DNA of 64,000 nucleotides from Micavibrio_A sp964423095 (GCA_964423095.1 CAYRDI010000002.1:1-64000); one strand, 5' to 3'; counted from the stretch's first letter, positions 1 to 9,380 are shown. Notes: generated by a model not told the origin, from the letters alone. Numbers and translations: made by a program.

Positions 1-2
1 CC

Positions 3-785
3 TTTATTGGTAACCGCCCGATATCTCAAATTACCCCGCCAGAACTTCTAGAATGTCTTCGAAAGATGGAAAAGCGTGATGCCCTGGAATTGGCCTCCAA
101 GACAAAGCAGGCATGTGGCATGGTTTTCAGGTACGGAATACAGACAGGAAGATGCGATAGGGATGCTGCCGCCGACTTAAAGGGTGCCCTTCGAGCACGT
201 CGAACCAAACACTACCCCGCACTAGAAAGCAAAGATCTCCCAGAGTTCCTGCATAAATTGAAAGAGAACAAAGCCCGTCTCTACGAACGCACTAGGCGAG
301 CCATTTGGCTTTCCCTTCTTACCTTCCAACGACCTGGCGAAATAAGACAGGCACAGTGGTCCGAAATTAACTTTGAAACAAAAGAATGGCATATATCCGC
401 CGATAAAATGAAAATGCGCCGCGCGCACATCGTGCCCTTGAGCAAACAGGTTATAGACATTCTAAAAGAACAAAAGAAGGAAACAGGGCATTTAAACACA
501 GATTGGGTATTCCCATCCCAAGTAAGCCCCAAACAGCCGATGAGCGAAAATACCGTCAACACGGCTTTAAAACGCATGGGATTTGAAGGCAGCGCCGTTG
601 CCCATGGTTTTAGAGCCCTAGCCAGGACCGTCATTCGCGAAGAGTTAAATTACGACAGCGAAGTCATTGAAAAACAGTTGGCACATAAAACACGCAATCC
701 CTTGGGAGAAGCTTACGACCGAACACAATTCTTGCCACAACGTACAAAAATGATGCAGGCCTGGGCGAACTATCTAAAATGCTAG
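3..785 (+). CDS. Tyrosine-type site-specific recombinase (P4-family integrase), 5' part outside the window
   Basis: This integrase would insert and excise the island by strand exchange between attachment sites. The reading frame is open from base 3, so the N-terminus lies upstream of the window; the visible part covers the core-binding and catalytic domains. Catalytic residues can be seen in order: Arg in QRPGEIRQ, the HxxR box HGFRALA, the later His in QLAHKT, and the nucleophile Tyr in AYDRTQF. RPGEI and HGFRA are typical of the P4/CP4 integrase family, which usually targets tRNA 3' ends. The first Met inside the window (base 66) is internal. Its position at the start of the island, with a CCA-ended tRNA remnant at about 16.1 kb, suggests the intact tRNA and attL lie just upstream of base 1. 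Confidence 0.9.
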   Translation, partial: FIGNRPISQITPPELLECLRKMEKRDALELASKTKQACGMVFRYGIQTGRCDRDAAADLKGALRARRTKHYPALESKDLPEFLHKLKENKARLYERTRRAIWLSLLTFQRPGEIRQAQWSEINFETKEWHISADKMKMRRAHIVPLSKQVIDILKEQKKETGHLNTDWVFPSQVSPKQPMSENTVNTALKRMGFEGSAVAHGFRALARTVIREELNYDSEVIEKQLAHKTRNPLGEAYDRTQFLPQRTKMMQAWANYLKC

Positions 786-808
786 ATTTGGTTCATCTGT
801 ACTTTTAC

Positions 809-1234
809 TTATTTTAAATAAACCGGATTAGCTAAATACTTAATACCATCTTTGCCAACCAACCACGCTCCAGCATCCAGCTTCTTAATTGCAGGCAACA
901 GTTCATGTATTGCATCATTATGATTTAGGTCATCTGGCAGAATTATGCCAACGTAGTCAGGATTATAACGAGAAATCATTCTTGATATGCAGGCAAAAGC
1001 GACATCAGTATGTTGATAAGCCTGAAGCCTGGTAAAGGGCTTTCCAAATCTTTTGCTGTAGGACGCCTGGGAACCTCCGCCCTTTGCTTCGACATAAAGA
1101 GTTTGACCATTTAATTTGGCAACAATATCCGCACCACGGGACTGCCCTTTGGCCCTGGATACAATCTCATATCCTTGCTTTTCCAAATGCACGGAAAAAA
1201 TGTCTGTTATCTCGTCTTCAGTAAGAAACGCCAT
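809..1234 (-). CDS. Small PD-(D/E)XK nuclease-like protein, last gene of the hsd operon
   Basis: A 141-residue protein with the core of a restriction-endonuclease-like fold. Asp36 lies in RGADIVAK and Glu49-x-Lys51 in LYVEAKGG, on two predicted adjacent strands. This is the pattern of Mrr-like and Holliday-resolvase-like nucleases. It starts 2 nt after the hsdR stop codon, so it is very probably co-transcribed and translationally coupled with the type I restriction genes. It is not one of the three classical type I subunits, so it could be an accessory nuclease, a second restriction activity or an unrelated passenger. The fold call rests on the D...ExK motif alone. The exact role is unknown. 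Confidence 0.72.
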   Translation of the reverse strand: MAFLTEDEITDIFSVHLEKQGYEIVSRAKGQSRGADIVAKLNGQTLYVEAKGGGSQASYSKRFGKPFTRLQAYQHTDVAFACISRMISRYNPDYVGIILPDDLNHNDAIHELLPAIKKLDAGAWLVGKDGIKYLANPVYLK

Positions 1235-1236
1235 AC

Positions 1237-3558
1237 TTAGACCTCAGTATATAAATACCTTTGAAACCCTATAAATGCATCGCGTATGCGGGAAACCCCG
1301 CCCAACTGCTCAGCCGCGTCAGTGACTGCGTGATATTTAAGCTCTAACAAGTGCGGCAACTTGTCTTGATCAAGCTCCTCAACGCCTTGATCGATGTACT
1401 GCCGCAGGACAAAATGCAGGAACGCCCTCAGCTTATCATCATACTGTGAAAGGATCAGGTCTTCCCGTCCTTCAACACGCTCGCTGCGAGTAATCGGCGT
1501 AAAGTTAAAGGCTATATAGGCCAGAATGTCGTAAAGGTCGCTATTTTGGGCCTCGATCATACGGCCAATTTCTTTTAAAGCCTCCTCGCTAAAGCCCTTA
1601 TCGTTCAAAGCCACAAGCAAGGCCTTCCGTGTCTCAGGTTGCCCCCATAACTCTCGCAGTTCATCTTCGTTTTGGAATAGAACAGGCAATTCGCCGTAAA
1701 GCCGCTCTACAAACTGCGCGGCAGACATAGGCTTCCCATCGGGGCTATAGAACATCGTCGCCGACATATGTTGCAAGGTACGTTCTTTGCCGTTGCCGAG
1801 CTTAATGATGACCTTCTCCGGTCTTGGCTCGGGCGTAGGGCCTGTGGTGGGCGGAACGTCGTCACCGCCGCCACGCGGCGGGCGCGGCTTCGTGGGTTCT
1901 GGGTCGATTGGCTCACCGTCCCATTCCGGGTCGTTAAAGTGTGTGTAGGCTTTTACAAAGTCGTAGATGGTAAAGTAGTCCTTACCCTCGAAGAGCCTGG
2001 TCCCGCGCCCTACAATCTGTTTAAATTCGATCATGGAGTTCACGGGGCGCATCAACACGATATTGCGGACGTTGCGTGCATCAACCCCCGTTGAGAGCTT
2101 TTGCGAGGTCGTCAGGATTGTCGGGATCGTCTTTTCATTGTCTTGAAACAGCTCAAGGAAACGCTCGCCTTCCGCGCCGTCCTGCGCCGTTACACGGACG
2201 CAGTAATCGGGATTGGTGCTTTTCTTGATCTGGTTGATATAGTCGCGCACTTGGCGGGCATGGTCTTGCGTCGCGCAAAAGATGATCGTCTTTTCATTCT
2301 GGTTGATCATCTCCATAAACGTCTTAACGCGGTACTTCTCGCGCTCGGGAATCTCTATAATGCGGTTGATCTCGCCTTCGGTATAGCGGCGGCCTTCTTC
2401 GATGTCGCCCTGTACGACATCATCGTCTGAAGTGTAGACGTACTCATCAATGGTCGTCGCAATTTGCTTGACCTTAAAGGGCGTGAGATAACCGTCATTG
2501 ATCCCTTCTTTGAGGGAATATATATAAACCGGATTGCCAAAATAGGCATACGTATCGACGTTGTCTTTGCGCTTGGGCGTGGCAGTGAGGCCAAGCTGCA
2601 CAGCAGGCTTGAAATACTCCAGAATGCCACGCCAGTTGCTTTCGTCCTTGGCTCCGCCGCGGTGGCATTCATCAATGATAATAAAATCGAAGAAATCGGG
2701 CTGATACTCCCCGAAATACGGGGCGGGATTTCCATCGGCATCCGTGCCGCTCATAAAGGTCTGGAAGATCGTAAAGAAGATACTGGCGTTCTTTGGCACG
2801 CGCCCCTGTTTCTTGATCTCGCTTGGCTTGATCCGCACCAGCGCATCTTCGGGGAAGGCGGAAAAAGAGTTATAGGCTTGGTTGGCGAGGATGTTCCGGT
2901 CCGCCAAAAACAAGATGCGCGGACGGCGGGTCGGCTCCCGGCTGATATTCCATTTGCTGTGGAACAACTTCCATGAAAGCTGAAACGCGATAGAGGTTTT
3001 GCCCGTACCCGTGGCGAGCGTCAGGAGGATACGGTCTTTGCCGTGCGCGATGGCTTCCAGTGCCTTGCTGATGGCGTTGTGTTGGTAATAACGCGGCTCC
3101 CACTTCCCGCCGCCATCTTCAAACGGCACTGCGGCAAAACGGTCACGCCATTCGTTAACATCACCAAAGGTGAGGTTCCAGAGCTCTTGCGGTGTGGGGT
3201 AACGGTCAACATACTTTTCCTCCCCCGTCACCATATCGACCTCATAGATTTTCAGGCCGTTGGTGGAATAGGCATAGCGGGCCTGCAGCATTGCGGCATA
3301 GCGTTTGGCCTGTTGCAGGCCTTCAGTATCACCTTTGTCCCGCGCCTTAGCCTCAATCACGCCGAGTTTGTGACCTTTATAAATCAACACATAATCTGCA
3401 ATATCCTGTTTGGCGCGTTTTCCCGCGCCTTGCAAACGGCCTAGCGTAATCACTTCACGGCGGACACGGCTATGCTCCTCAACGCCCCAGCCCGCCTGTT
3501 TGATAGCAGGGTCAATAAGTTCAGAGCGCGTGTCGGATTCCGTGTAGCTCTCTTTCAT
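1237..3558 (-). CDS. hsdR: Type I restriction enzyme R subunit (HsdR, EcoEI-like)
   Basis: This is the motor and nuclease subunit of a type I restriction system. It translocates DNA using ATP and cuts unmethylated DNA. The 773-residue length fits the EcoEI/type IB family. In order it shows an N-terminal PD-(D/E)XK nuclease (Asp55, Glu69-Ala-Lys71 in VIEAKARD), a Walker A motif ATGTGKT at 182-188, the DEAD-box variant DECH at 296-299, and the helicase motif VI region IVGRGTRL. A Pro/Gly-rich linker (PTKPRPPRGGGDDVPP) precedes the C-terminal EcoEI-type domain. Its ATG overlaps the hsdS stop by 4 nt (ATGA), so its translation is probably coupled to hsdS, which is broken. The protein itself looks intact. 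Confidence 0.95.
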   Translation of the reverse strand: MKESYTESDTRSELIDPAIKQAGWGVEEHSRVRREVITLGRLQGAGKRAKQDIADYVLIYKGHKLGVIEAKARDKGDTEGLQQAKRYAAMLQARYAYSTNGLKIYEVDMVTGEEKYVDRYPTPQELWNLTFGDVNEWRDRFAAVPFEDGGGKWEPRYYQHNAISKALEAIAHGKDRILLTLATGTGKTSIAFQLSWKLFHSKWNISREPTRRPRILFLADRNILANQAYNSFSAFPEDALVRIKPSEIKKQGRVPKNASIFFTIFQTFMSGTDADGNPAPYFGEYQPDFFDFIIIDECHRGGAKDESNWRGILEYFKPAVQLGLTATPKRKDNVDTYAYFGNPVYIYSLKEGINDGYLTPFKVKQIATTIDEYVYTSDDDVVQGDIEEGRRYTEGEINRIIEIPEREKYRVKTFMEMINQNEKTIIFCATQDHARQVRDYINQIKKSTNPDYCVRVTAQDGAEGERFLELFQDNEKTIPTILTTSQKLSTGVDARNVRNIVLMRPVNSMIEFKQIVGRGTRLFEGKDYFTIYDFVKAYTHFNDPEWDGEPIDPEPTKPRPPRGGGDDVPPTTGPTPEPRPEKVIIKLGNGKERTLQHMSATMFYSPDGKPMSAAQFVERLYGELPVLFQNEDELRELWGQPETRKALLVALNDKGFSEEALKEIGRMIEAQNSDLYDILAYIAFNFTPITRSERVEGREDLILSQYDDKLRAFLHFVLRQYIDQGVEELDQDKLPHLLELKYHAVTDAAEQLGGVSRIRDAFIGFQRYLYTEV

Positions 3559-4787
3559 TCCGCCGCCTCCGCCATATCCTTGGCCATATTAGCTGTCAGT
3601 TCGCCGCTGAAAGCTTTGTGAAGGAGCGATTGTTTGAGTTCATTGAGAGAAAATTGTTTTTGTTGATACATATTAGAAAGGCTTTCACACTGTAAATAAA
3701 CATAGTCAATTTTCTCTGCGGCAGCTTTTTGATAACTCAAAGAAGGAAGAAACATTTCCTGATCTTTGAATATCTTATGAGTAATATCCGGCTGTGCCGC
3801 ACGAGATGCGAGAGAAGTAATTTTTTTTCTAAATATCGGTTCTTGTAACCACCAATAAAGGTAGTCTTTATCCAATCCCTCATTTGGTACAACTTTAAAA
3901 CTGTTATTATGAAGAACTCCTCGTCTACCTTTAAAAACTAGCCCAATCTGACCTGTTCTTGTATAAATGATATCTTCAGGGAAAACTTCAGAGTTAGGAG
4001 GAAATCCAGTCTCTGAAACATATTGTTCTTAGGAATTATTTCTCAAATCTTTAATTCTTAAAAGTGGCAGGCTACTATTTTCAACCAAAAGATGTTTGGT
4101 TCCCTGGTTAATAGCAAGCCCCTGATAAAGATTGCAAACATCACCGATTTTTTTTACAGACCAATTAGTATTGTTTGTAACAAGAAGACCGTGTACGAAT
4201 CTTTCAAATAGCTCGCGAGTGGAGGCGAGGTTTTTTTCTGTGTTGGCGATGGCTTGATCAATCCCCGCAAACGCCTCATCCAAAATATCTACAATGTATT
4301 TTTGTTCCTGAATGGATGGGAAAGGAATAATAAGCTCTTGATATTCTTTGAGTTGCAAATTTCTTATACCCGTTGAGTATTTCTGCATAGGCTCTGTTAA
4401 GCCTGACATATAATAGAAATGTAACAAACGATGTAAGTATGCAGGGTCAATTTTGCTTTTTTCTCGCACTCTAATTACAGATGTAAAATTGCTGAAAGAA
4501 AATTCACCCTTCATTTTGTCAAAGTAAACTACCCGACCAACAGGCTGCTTAGGCCCACCGCCCGATTTTTCTAAAATTATATCTCCTGCTTCAAGCTTTC
4601 TTGTCGCATACAGCTTAACCTCAACATCAAGATAGGCTATGTCAGAATTGTCTAAGAACCCCTCTTTAGTGAAATTTGTATTACGTATGACGCCTACACG
4701 AACATACGGCTCCTTTTTTCCTGTCCAAAGCCCATTTTTAAAGTCACAAATTTCTCTAAGTTTTAATCTATTCCAACCAGTGGTCAC
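3555..4787 (-). pseudogene. hsdS: Type I restriction specificity subunit (hsdS) interrupted by an in-frame stop codon
   Basis: HsdS carries two target-recognition domains that set the DNA sequence bound by the type I complex. Here a single frame runs from 4787 to 3555 (about 410 codons, normal HsdS length) but is broken by a TAA at 4029-4031 after codon 252, in ...KDLRNNS*. Reading through the stop, the same frame continues (EQYVSETGFPP...) into the second target-recognition domain and the C-terminal helix, so no frameshift is involved. The translated part keeps the first recognition domain, the central conserved coiled-coil region (around TEKNLASTRELFERFVHGLL) and about 45 residues of the second domain. 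ATGA overlaps join it to hsdM upstream and hsdR downstream. A sequencing error cannot be excluded. Confidence 0.88.
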
Positions 4788-6235
4788 AGCATCCCCCGTA
4801 CTTTACTTAGGATGTCTGCACTTTCAGCATCTAAGGCAACGATCTCGGCTATGATTTCTTCCGGATCACGCAACTTAGTTTCTTCGGGTCCTTGTGGATT
4901 TTTGACCGAGAGGTCGAAGCTCGATTGGTCTATGTCTGCAATGTTTATGCTCCATGACTTATCGCCGTCTTTAAACTTAGTTTGGAGCTCAACAAATTCT
5001 TTTAGGTCATCATCATTGAGCGGATTGGTTTTGCCCATGTTACGGCCCGGGTCGAGTTGGTAATACCAAATCTTTCGCGTGGCTTCGCCCTTGTTAAAGA
5101 ACAACACCACGGTTTTGACACCCGCGCCGAGGAACGTGCCGCCAGGGCAATCAAGCACCGTGTGTAGGTTGCAATTTTCAAGCAGTTCCTTCCGCAAAGC
5201 CGTTGAGGCATTGTCGGAGTTCGACAAAAATGTGTTCTTGATTACGATCGCCGCGCGGCCTCCGGCTTTGAGCGATTTGATGAAGTGCTGCAGGAACAAG
5301 AACGCTGTCTCGCTCGTCTTGATCGGGAAGTTCTGTTGCACCTCTGGCCGTTCTTTCCCGCCGAACGGGGGGTTGGCGAGAATAACATCAAAACGGTCTT
5401 TGTCCTGAATATCGCTTAAGTTCTCGGACAGCGTGTTGGTGTGCAGGATGTTCGGCGCATCTATGCCGTGCAGAATCATATTCATGATCGCGATGACATA
5501 GGCGAGGCTTTTCTTTTCCTTGCCGTAGAAGGTTTTGGTTTGCAGGATTTCAAGTTCACTGGTCGTCAGCTTTTTCTGCCTCATAAAATCATGCGCCTCG
5601 CACAAGAACCCGGCGGAACCACAGGCCCCGTCATAGATGCGCTCGCCGATTTGCGGGTTGAGCACTTGGATCATGGCGCGGATCAAGGGGCGCGGGGTGT
5701 AATACTCCCCACCATTGCGGCCCGCATTGCCCATGTTTTTGATTTTTGCTTCGTACAGGTGTGATAGCTCGTGCTTTTCTTTCTGGGAGCGGAATTTGAG
5801 TTCGTCCATTAATTCCAGCGCGTCACGCAGAGAATATCCGCTTTGAAATCTGTTTTTAATCTCCCCGAAGATTTCGCCAATTTTATATTCGATGGTGTCG
5901 GGGGCCGAGGCGCGTTCCTTAAAGCCATGGAGATAGGGGAACAGGTCTTTGTTCACAAATTCGATGAGATCGTCACCAATCAGCGCAATGTCATCATCTA
6001 ACGAGCCGTCAGCCTTTTTGGGCGCGGCCCATGCCGACCAGCGGTGCGGGGCGTCGATAATGTAATCATAGGATTTGCCCTTAAGCTGGGCCTCCATCTC
6101 ACGCTCGCGCTCAAGATCATCGAGGTATTTGAGGAACAGCATCCAAGAGGTCTGCTCGGTATAGTCAAGCTCAGTCGTACAGCCCGCCTCTTTCCATAGC
6201 ACATTGTCTATATTCTTGAAAGTTTGCTCAAACAT
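4784..6235 (-). CDS. hsdM: Type I restriction-modification DNA methyltransferase subunit (HsdM)
   Basis: The modification subunit, which transfers methyl groups from SAM to adenine N6 within the site chosen by HsdS. It is 483 residues long, as expected for the EcoEI family. There is an N-terminal HsdM helical domain, the SAM-binding motif I YDGACGSAGFL (about 201-211) and catalytic motif IV NPPF at 288-291. It is the first gene of the hsdM-hsdS-hsdR-nuclease operon and is transcribed divergently from the gene at 6389. The 150-nt intergenic space must hold the promoters of both. The gene looks intact. Confidence 0.96.
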   Translation of the reverse strand: MFEQTFKNIDNVLWKEAGCTTELDYTEQTSWMLFLKYLDDLEREREMEAQLKGKSYDYIIDAPHRWSAWAAPKKADGSLDDDIALIGDDLIEFVNKDLFPYLHGFKERASAPDTIEYKIGEIFGEIKNRFQSGYSLRDALELMDELKFRSQKEKHELSHLYEAKIKNMGNAGRNGGEYYTPRPLIRAMIQVLNPQIGERIYDGACGSAGFLCEAHDFMRQKKLTTSELEILQTKTFYGKEKKSLAYVIAIMNMILHGIDAPNILHTNTLSENLSDIQDKDRFDVILANPPFGGKERPEVQQNFPIKTSETAFLFLQHFIKSLKAGGRAAIVIKNTFLSNSDNASTALRKELLENCNLHTVLDCPGGTFLGAGVKTVVLFFNKGEATRKIWYYQLDPGRNMGKTNPLNDDDLKEFVELQTKFKDGDKSWSINIADIDQSSFDLSVKNPQGPEETKLRDPEEIIAEIVALDAESADILSKVRGML

Positions 6236-6388
6236 TCGTGCCTCTGATCTGGTTTAACTGACGGTTATTATTAAAAAAATCTGTTCTCGTTACAATAGAT
6301 TTTCCCTATATTACGGATAAATACGGACAATCTGGACCATAGATGGACAGAAAAGCTGATTTTAATCATTACGAGCGTCAGATTTGGA

Positions 6389-7039
6389 ATGCCGGCATAC
6401 AAAAAGCTCACCGTTTCGGATATCAAGACCATCTTATTGGAGGCCAATAAGACCCCAAAGGCACGTGGTAGCAAAATCCAGATTGTCACGTCTTTGGAAG
6501 CCTTGGCACAAGATCTTTATTGCGAGGTTGGGTTCTTGAAGGGTTGGAAGAATTTTAGAAAAATTCCTACCCAGAAACAGTTTGAAAAGATTTTTTTATC
6601 ATCCATAAAATCGTGTGAAGAGGCCCGTATCAATTTGTCCAAATTTAATGAAACGCTTGATCAACTCGCAAGCTTCATGCCTAGCAATAATGTTCTTAAT
6701 CTCTCTAACAAAATCGAAGATCTCTTAGAGTTTCTTGAGGATGCTCGCCCAGATATGTGGGATTTACTTGAAGGAATAGGAGCATCAAACAGTTTTGCCT
6801 TTCAGGATCGTGGTATGCAGGCAGAAACCTACTTTATTGGTCATGCTCTCCCCCGCATCTATAGAAAACATACCAACATGAAGATCGGATACTCCGTAAA
6901 CCCCGATACAAAAAAACCACATGGACCGATGTTGAGGTTTATAAGGGGTTGTTGTGAAATGATTGGAATTTCTGCAGATGATAAGAGGATTGTGAACTGT
7001 ATAACCTCTGTAAAAAAGCACCAAAAGGGCAATTCCTAA
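6389..7039 (+). CDS. Conserved island protein of unknown function
   Basis: I do not recognise this 216-residue protein. It is predicted soluble and mainly helical, with no signal peptide or membrane segment. The N-terminal half is rich in charged helices; the C-terminal part has a compact patterned block (GMQAETYFIGHALPRIYRKH, then HGPMLRFIRGCCEMIGIS) that looks like a conserved domain. It is divergent from hsdM and precedes the excisionase-like gene by about 100 nt. It sits between the restriction operon and the replication genes of the element, so it may be a regulator, an immunity or a replication accessory gene. No function is assigned. Confidence 0.75.
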   Translation: MPAYKKLTVSDIKTILLEANKTPKARGSKIQIVTSLEALAQDLYCEVGFLKGWKNFRKIPTQKQFEKIFLSSIKSCEEARINLSKFNETLDQLASFMPSNNVLNLSNKIEDLLEFLEDARPDMWDLLEGIGASNSFAFQDRGMQAETYFIGHALPRIYRKHTNMKIGYSVNPDTKKPHGPMLRFIRGCCEMIGISADDKRIVNCITSVKKHQKGNS

Positions 7040-7136
7040 AACGGTCATTTCAAAAATATTTATTTTAGGAATTTAGACGCCATCCCCACCCGCCTGTAAA
7101 TTCTCCTTGTGAACCATCAAAAATACGGAGGAATAC

Positions 7137-7358
7137 ATGCAAATATCCATGACGATCGAAGAGGCCTGTTCTGCCATAGGCCTTGGCCGCACGAAGCTAT
7201 ATGAAGCAATTAACTCGGGGGCATTGAAAGCCAAAAAATATGGGAAAAGAACGATTATCTTGAAATGCGATATTGAAGCGTTTCTAAGCCAGTTAGAACC
7301 CTACAGTGATACGGAAAAAGAGGTTCCAGTTAAAATACGCTCAAATGAGAGCGCGTAA
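7137..7358 (+). CDS. Excisionase/AlpA-like helix-turn-helix DNA-binding protein
   Basis: A 73-residue protein of the MerR/excisionase-like HTH type. The pattern TIEEACSAIGLGRTKLYEAINSGALKAKK...DIEAFL gives a helix-turn-helix plus wing, as in AlpA and Xis regulators that control integrase expression or directionality in P4-like elements. A strong Shine-Dalgarno (GGAGG, 6 nt before the ATG) supports the start. The stop is followed 2 nt later by the primase-like gene, so this begins an apparent three-gene operon (7137-9288). Confidence 0.85.
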   Translation: MQISMTIEEACSAIGLGRTKLYEAINSGALKAKKYGKRTIILKCDIEAFLSQLEPYSDTEKEVPVKIRSNESA

Positions 7359-7360
7359 CC

Positions 7361-8293
7361 ATGACAGAGCAAAAGAAAAGCTCCGGCGGTGGAAACCGAA
7401 AAGGGGCTGGTAAGTATCTGCACTTTGACCGTAACAAACCTTTCGATTGCCCGCAATCGGATTTCAAAGCTGCTATGGATGCAGCGGGTCTTCAAATGAA
7501 AGAGATAATAATACCGGATGGCAAGCTGTACCGCGCCCATATCGAAGGTGACAGGCCAGGATCAAAAAACGGCTGGTATGTTCTGTATGGTGAAGGCCTG
7601 CCCGCTGGCAGTTTCGGAAGCTGGAAAACGGGCTTCAAAAGTACGTGGTGCGCCAAAGCGGAAGGTACCTTGAGCGCCGCTGAACGGAAGGAATACGGGC
7701 AGCGTATGATAGAGGCCCGAAAAGCTCGTGAAGCGGAAGAACGGGCACGGCGCAATGCTGCCAAAGAGAAAGCCATTGCAATCTGGAAAGCATCACCCCC
7801 AGCAACGGACAATCACCCCTATCTGGTGAAAAAGGGTGTCCATAATCATGGTCTGCGCCTCTATAAAGGGGCGCTGGTTGTGCCCCTACGGGACAGTGAG
7901 GGTAATCTTCACAGCCTGCAATTTATAGACGGCGAAGGTAATAAGCGGTTTTTATCCGGCGGGCGTATTCAGGGATGTCATTATATTATCGGCACACCCG
8001 GCGATACTCTTTGTATTTGTGAAGGCTACGCCACCGGTGCGACGATCTATGAGCAGACGGGTTATGCCGTTGCAGTGGCTTTTAATTGCGGGAACCTCTT
8101 ATCGGTCGCACGGGCCGTGCGTAAAAAATTTCCTGACATCAAGATCATATTATGCGCGGACAATGACAAACACACCCCCGGTAATCCTGGGTTGACCACG
8201 GCAAGGGAAGCGGCTGCGGCCTGTGGTGCTTCCTTGGCTGTGCCACCATGCGCGGGGGATTTTAATGATCTTTACAAAGGGTTACTAAAATGA
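7361..8293 (+). CDS. TOPRIM-domain primase-like protein of a mobile element
   Basis: A 310-residue protein with a C-terminal TOPRIM fold. The conserved Glu is at 221 (CICEGYATGA) and the metal-binding DxD is Asp267-Asn-Asp269 (LCADNDK). Upstream (about 147-210) is the module that precedes TOPRIM in phage and plasmid primases (NHPYLVKKGV...VPLRDSEGNL...RFLSGG). An N-terminal basic Gly-rich stretch and a charged helix (110-145) complete it. By family it would make primers for replication of the excised element. It overlaps the next ATPase gene by 4 nt (ATGA), so the two are probably translated together and work as a primase-helicase pair. Confidence 0.88.
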   Translation: MTEQKKSSGGGNRKGAGKYLHFDRNKPFDCPQSDFKAAMDAAGLQMKEIIIPDGKLYRAHIEGDRPGSKNGWYVLYGEGLPAGSFGSWKTGFKSTWCAKAEGTLSAAERKEYGQRMIEARKAREAEERARRNAAKEKAIAIWKASPPATDNHPYLVKKGVHNHGLRLYKGALVVPLRDSEGNLHSLQFIDGEGNKRFLSGGRIQGCHYIIGTPGDTLCICEGYATGATIYEQTGYAVAVAFNCGNLLSVARAVRKKFPDIKIILCADNDKHTPGNPGLTTAREAAAACGASLAVPPCAGDFNDLYKGLLK

Positions 8294-9288
8294 CACTGAC
8301 ACAAGAAAAAAAGAGCCTCTCGGAGATCATAACGAGCGCACAGAAAATATCGGGACTGATTGCGCATAATCTAGCCGAATTTCTTGCGCTGGAAATTCCG
8401 CCCCGCGATCAAATTCTATCCCCAATTCTGCAAACGCAAAGCCTGTCTATGATCTACGCAAAACGTGGGATTGGAAAAACACATATTGCCCTGAATATCG
8501 CCTATGCCATAGCATCGGGTGGAAAATTCATGCAATGGGAAGCACCTGTCCCGCGCAAAGTTTTATATTTGGACGGTGAAATGCCAGCTCGTGCCATGCA
8601 AGAGCGGCTGGCCGCTATTGTCAAAGCAAGCGACAGGGAAGCTGCGACGGATTATTTCAGGCTGATAACACCAGATATGCAAGAACTTGGGATGCCTGAT
8701 ATTTCCACGGAGGAAGGACAGGCAAAGCTTTCCTCTTTCATCGACGAGGCCGAATTTATAGTAATTGATAACATAAGCACCCTTGCCAGAACTGGCAAAG
8801 AAAACGAAGCGGAGGGCTGGCTTCCCATTCAGGGTTGGGTGCTAAATTTACGAAGTCGGGGCAAGTCTGTCCTGTTTGTCCATCATGCCGGAAAGGGCGG
8901 TCAGCAACGTGGCACCAGCCGCCGGGAAGACGTTCTTGATTTGGTTATGGAATTAAAACAGCCAGACGATTATTGCGCGGATCAAGGTGCTCGTTTTGAA
9001 ATCCATTTTGTAAAGGCCCGCCACTTGACTGGGCTAGATGCCAAACCTTTTGAGGCACATCTTGGTCCAATAGGGTGGACGTACAGGAACATTGAAAATT
9101 CAGAAATGAACAGAATTGTCGAACTGAAAGAGCAGGACGGCATGAGTTACCGGGAAATCGCGATGGAACTTGGCATCTCAAAAACTAAGGCCGAACGGCT
9201 CTACAAAAAATTCTACGATCTACAAATCAATAATTCCGAAACTGTCCCACCTTCCCGCTCCATGAGCGTAGGACATCGGGACAGTTAG
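8290..9288 (+). CDS. RepA-like AAA ATPase (DnaB/RecA-fold replicative helicase type)
   Basis: A 332-residue RecA-fold ATPase of the AAA_25/RepA type found in phages, plasmids and satellites. The Walker A is AKRGIGKT (57-64), followed by VLYLDGEMP, and the Walker B is FIVIDNIS (about 155-162). Further on comes the family motif VLFVHHAGKGGQQRGTS. The C-terminus carries a helix-turn-helix (MSYREIAMELGISKTKAERLYKKF region, about 280-305) that could bind the origin. It is coupled to the primase-like gene by a 4-nt overlap. A cluster of GGGACA and GCGTAGGACA repeats overlaps and follows its 3' end, which is a sensible place for an origin or operator. Confidence 0.87.
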   Translation: MTLTQEKKSLSEIITSAQKISGLIAHNLAEFLALEIPPRDQILSPILQTQSLSMIYAKRGIGKTHIALNIAYAIASGGKFMQWEAPVPRKVLYLDGEMPARAMQERLAAIVKASDREAATDYFRLITPDMQELGMPDISTEEGQAKLSSFIDEAEFIVIDNISTLARTGKENEAEGWLPIQGWVLNLRSRGKSVLFVHHAGKGGQQRGTSRREDVLDLVMELKQPDDYCADQGARFEIHFVKARHLTGLDAKPFEAHLGPIGWTYRNIENSEMNRIVELKEQDGMSYREIAMELGISKTKAERLYKKFYDLQINNSETVPPSRSMSVGHRDS

Positions 9289-9380
9289 ATAATAAACGGG
9301 ACACGCGTAGGACAGGAAATGGGACAATTAGCTTTAATGTATTGACTGTTAAGACTTTTGCACAAGACGGACTTGGGACA
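9243..9380 (+). repeat. Cluster of GGGACA / GCGTAGGACA iteron-like repeats downstream of the RepA-like gene
   Basis: GGGACA occurs at 9278-9283, 9298-9303, 9321-9326 and 9375-9380, and inverted (TGTCCC) at 9243-9248. A longer unit GCGTAGGACA occurs at 9266-9275 and 9305-9314, and each is followed 2 to 6 nt later by GGGACA and then by TTAG. Spacing is irregular. The repeats straddle the end of the RepA-like gene and the space before the zinc-finger gene. They may be binding sites for the ATPase HTH (origin) or an operator. Confidence 0.45.
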
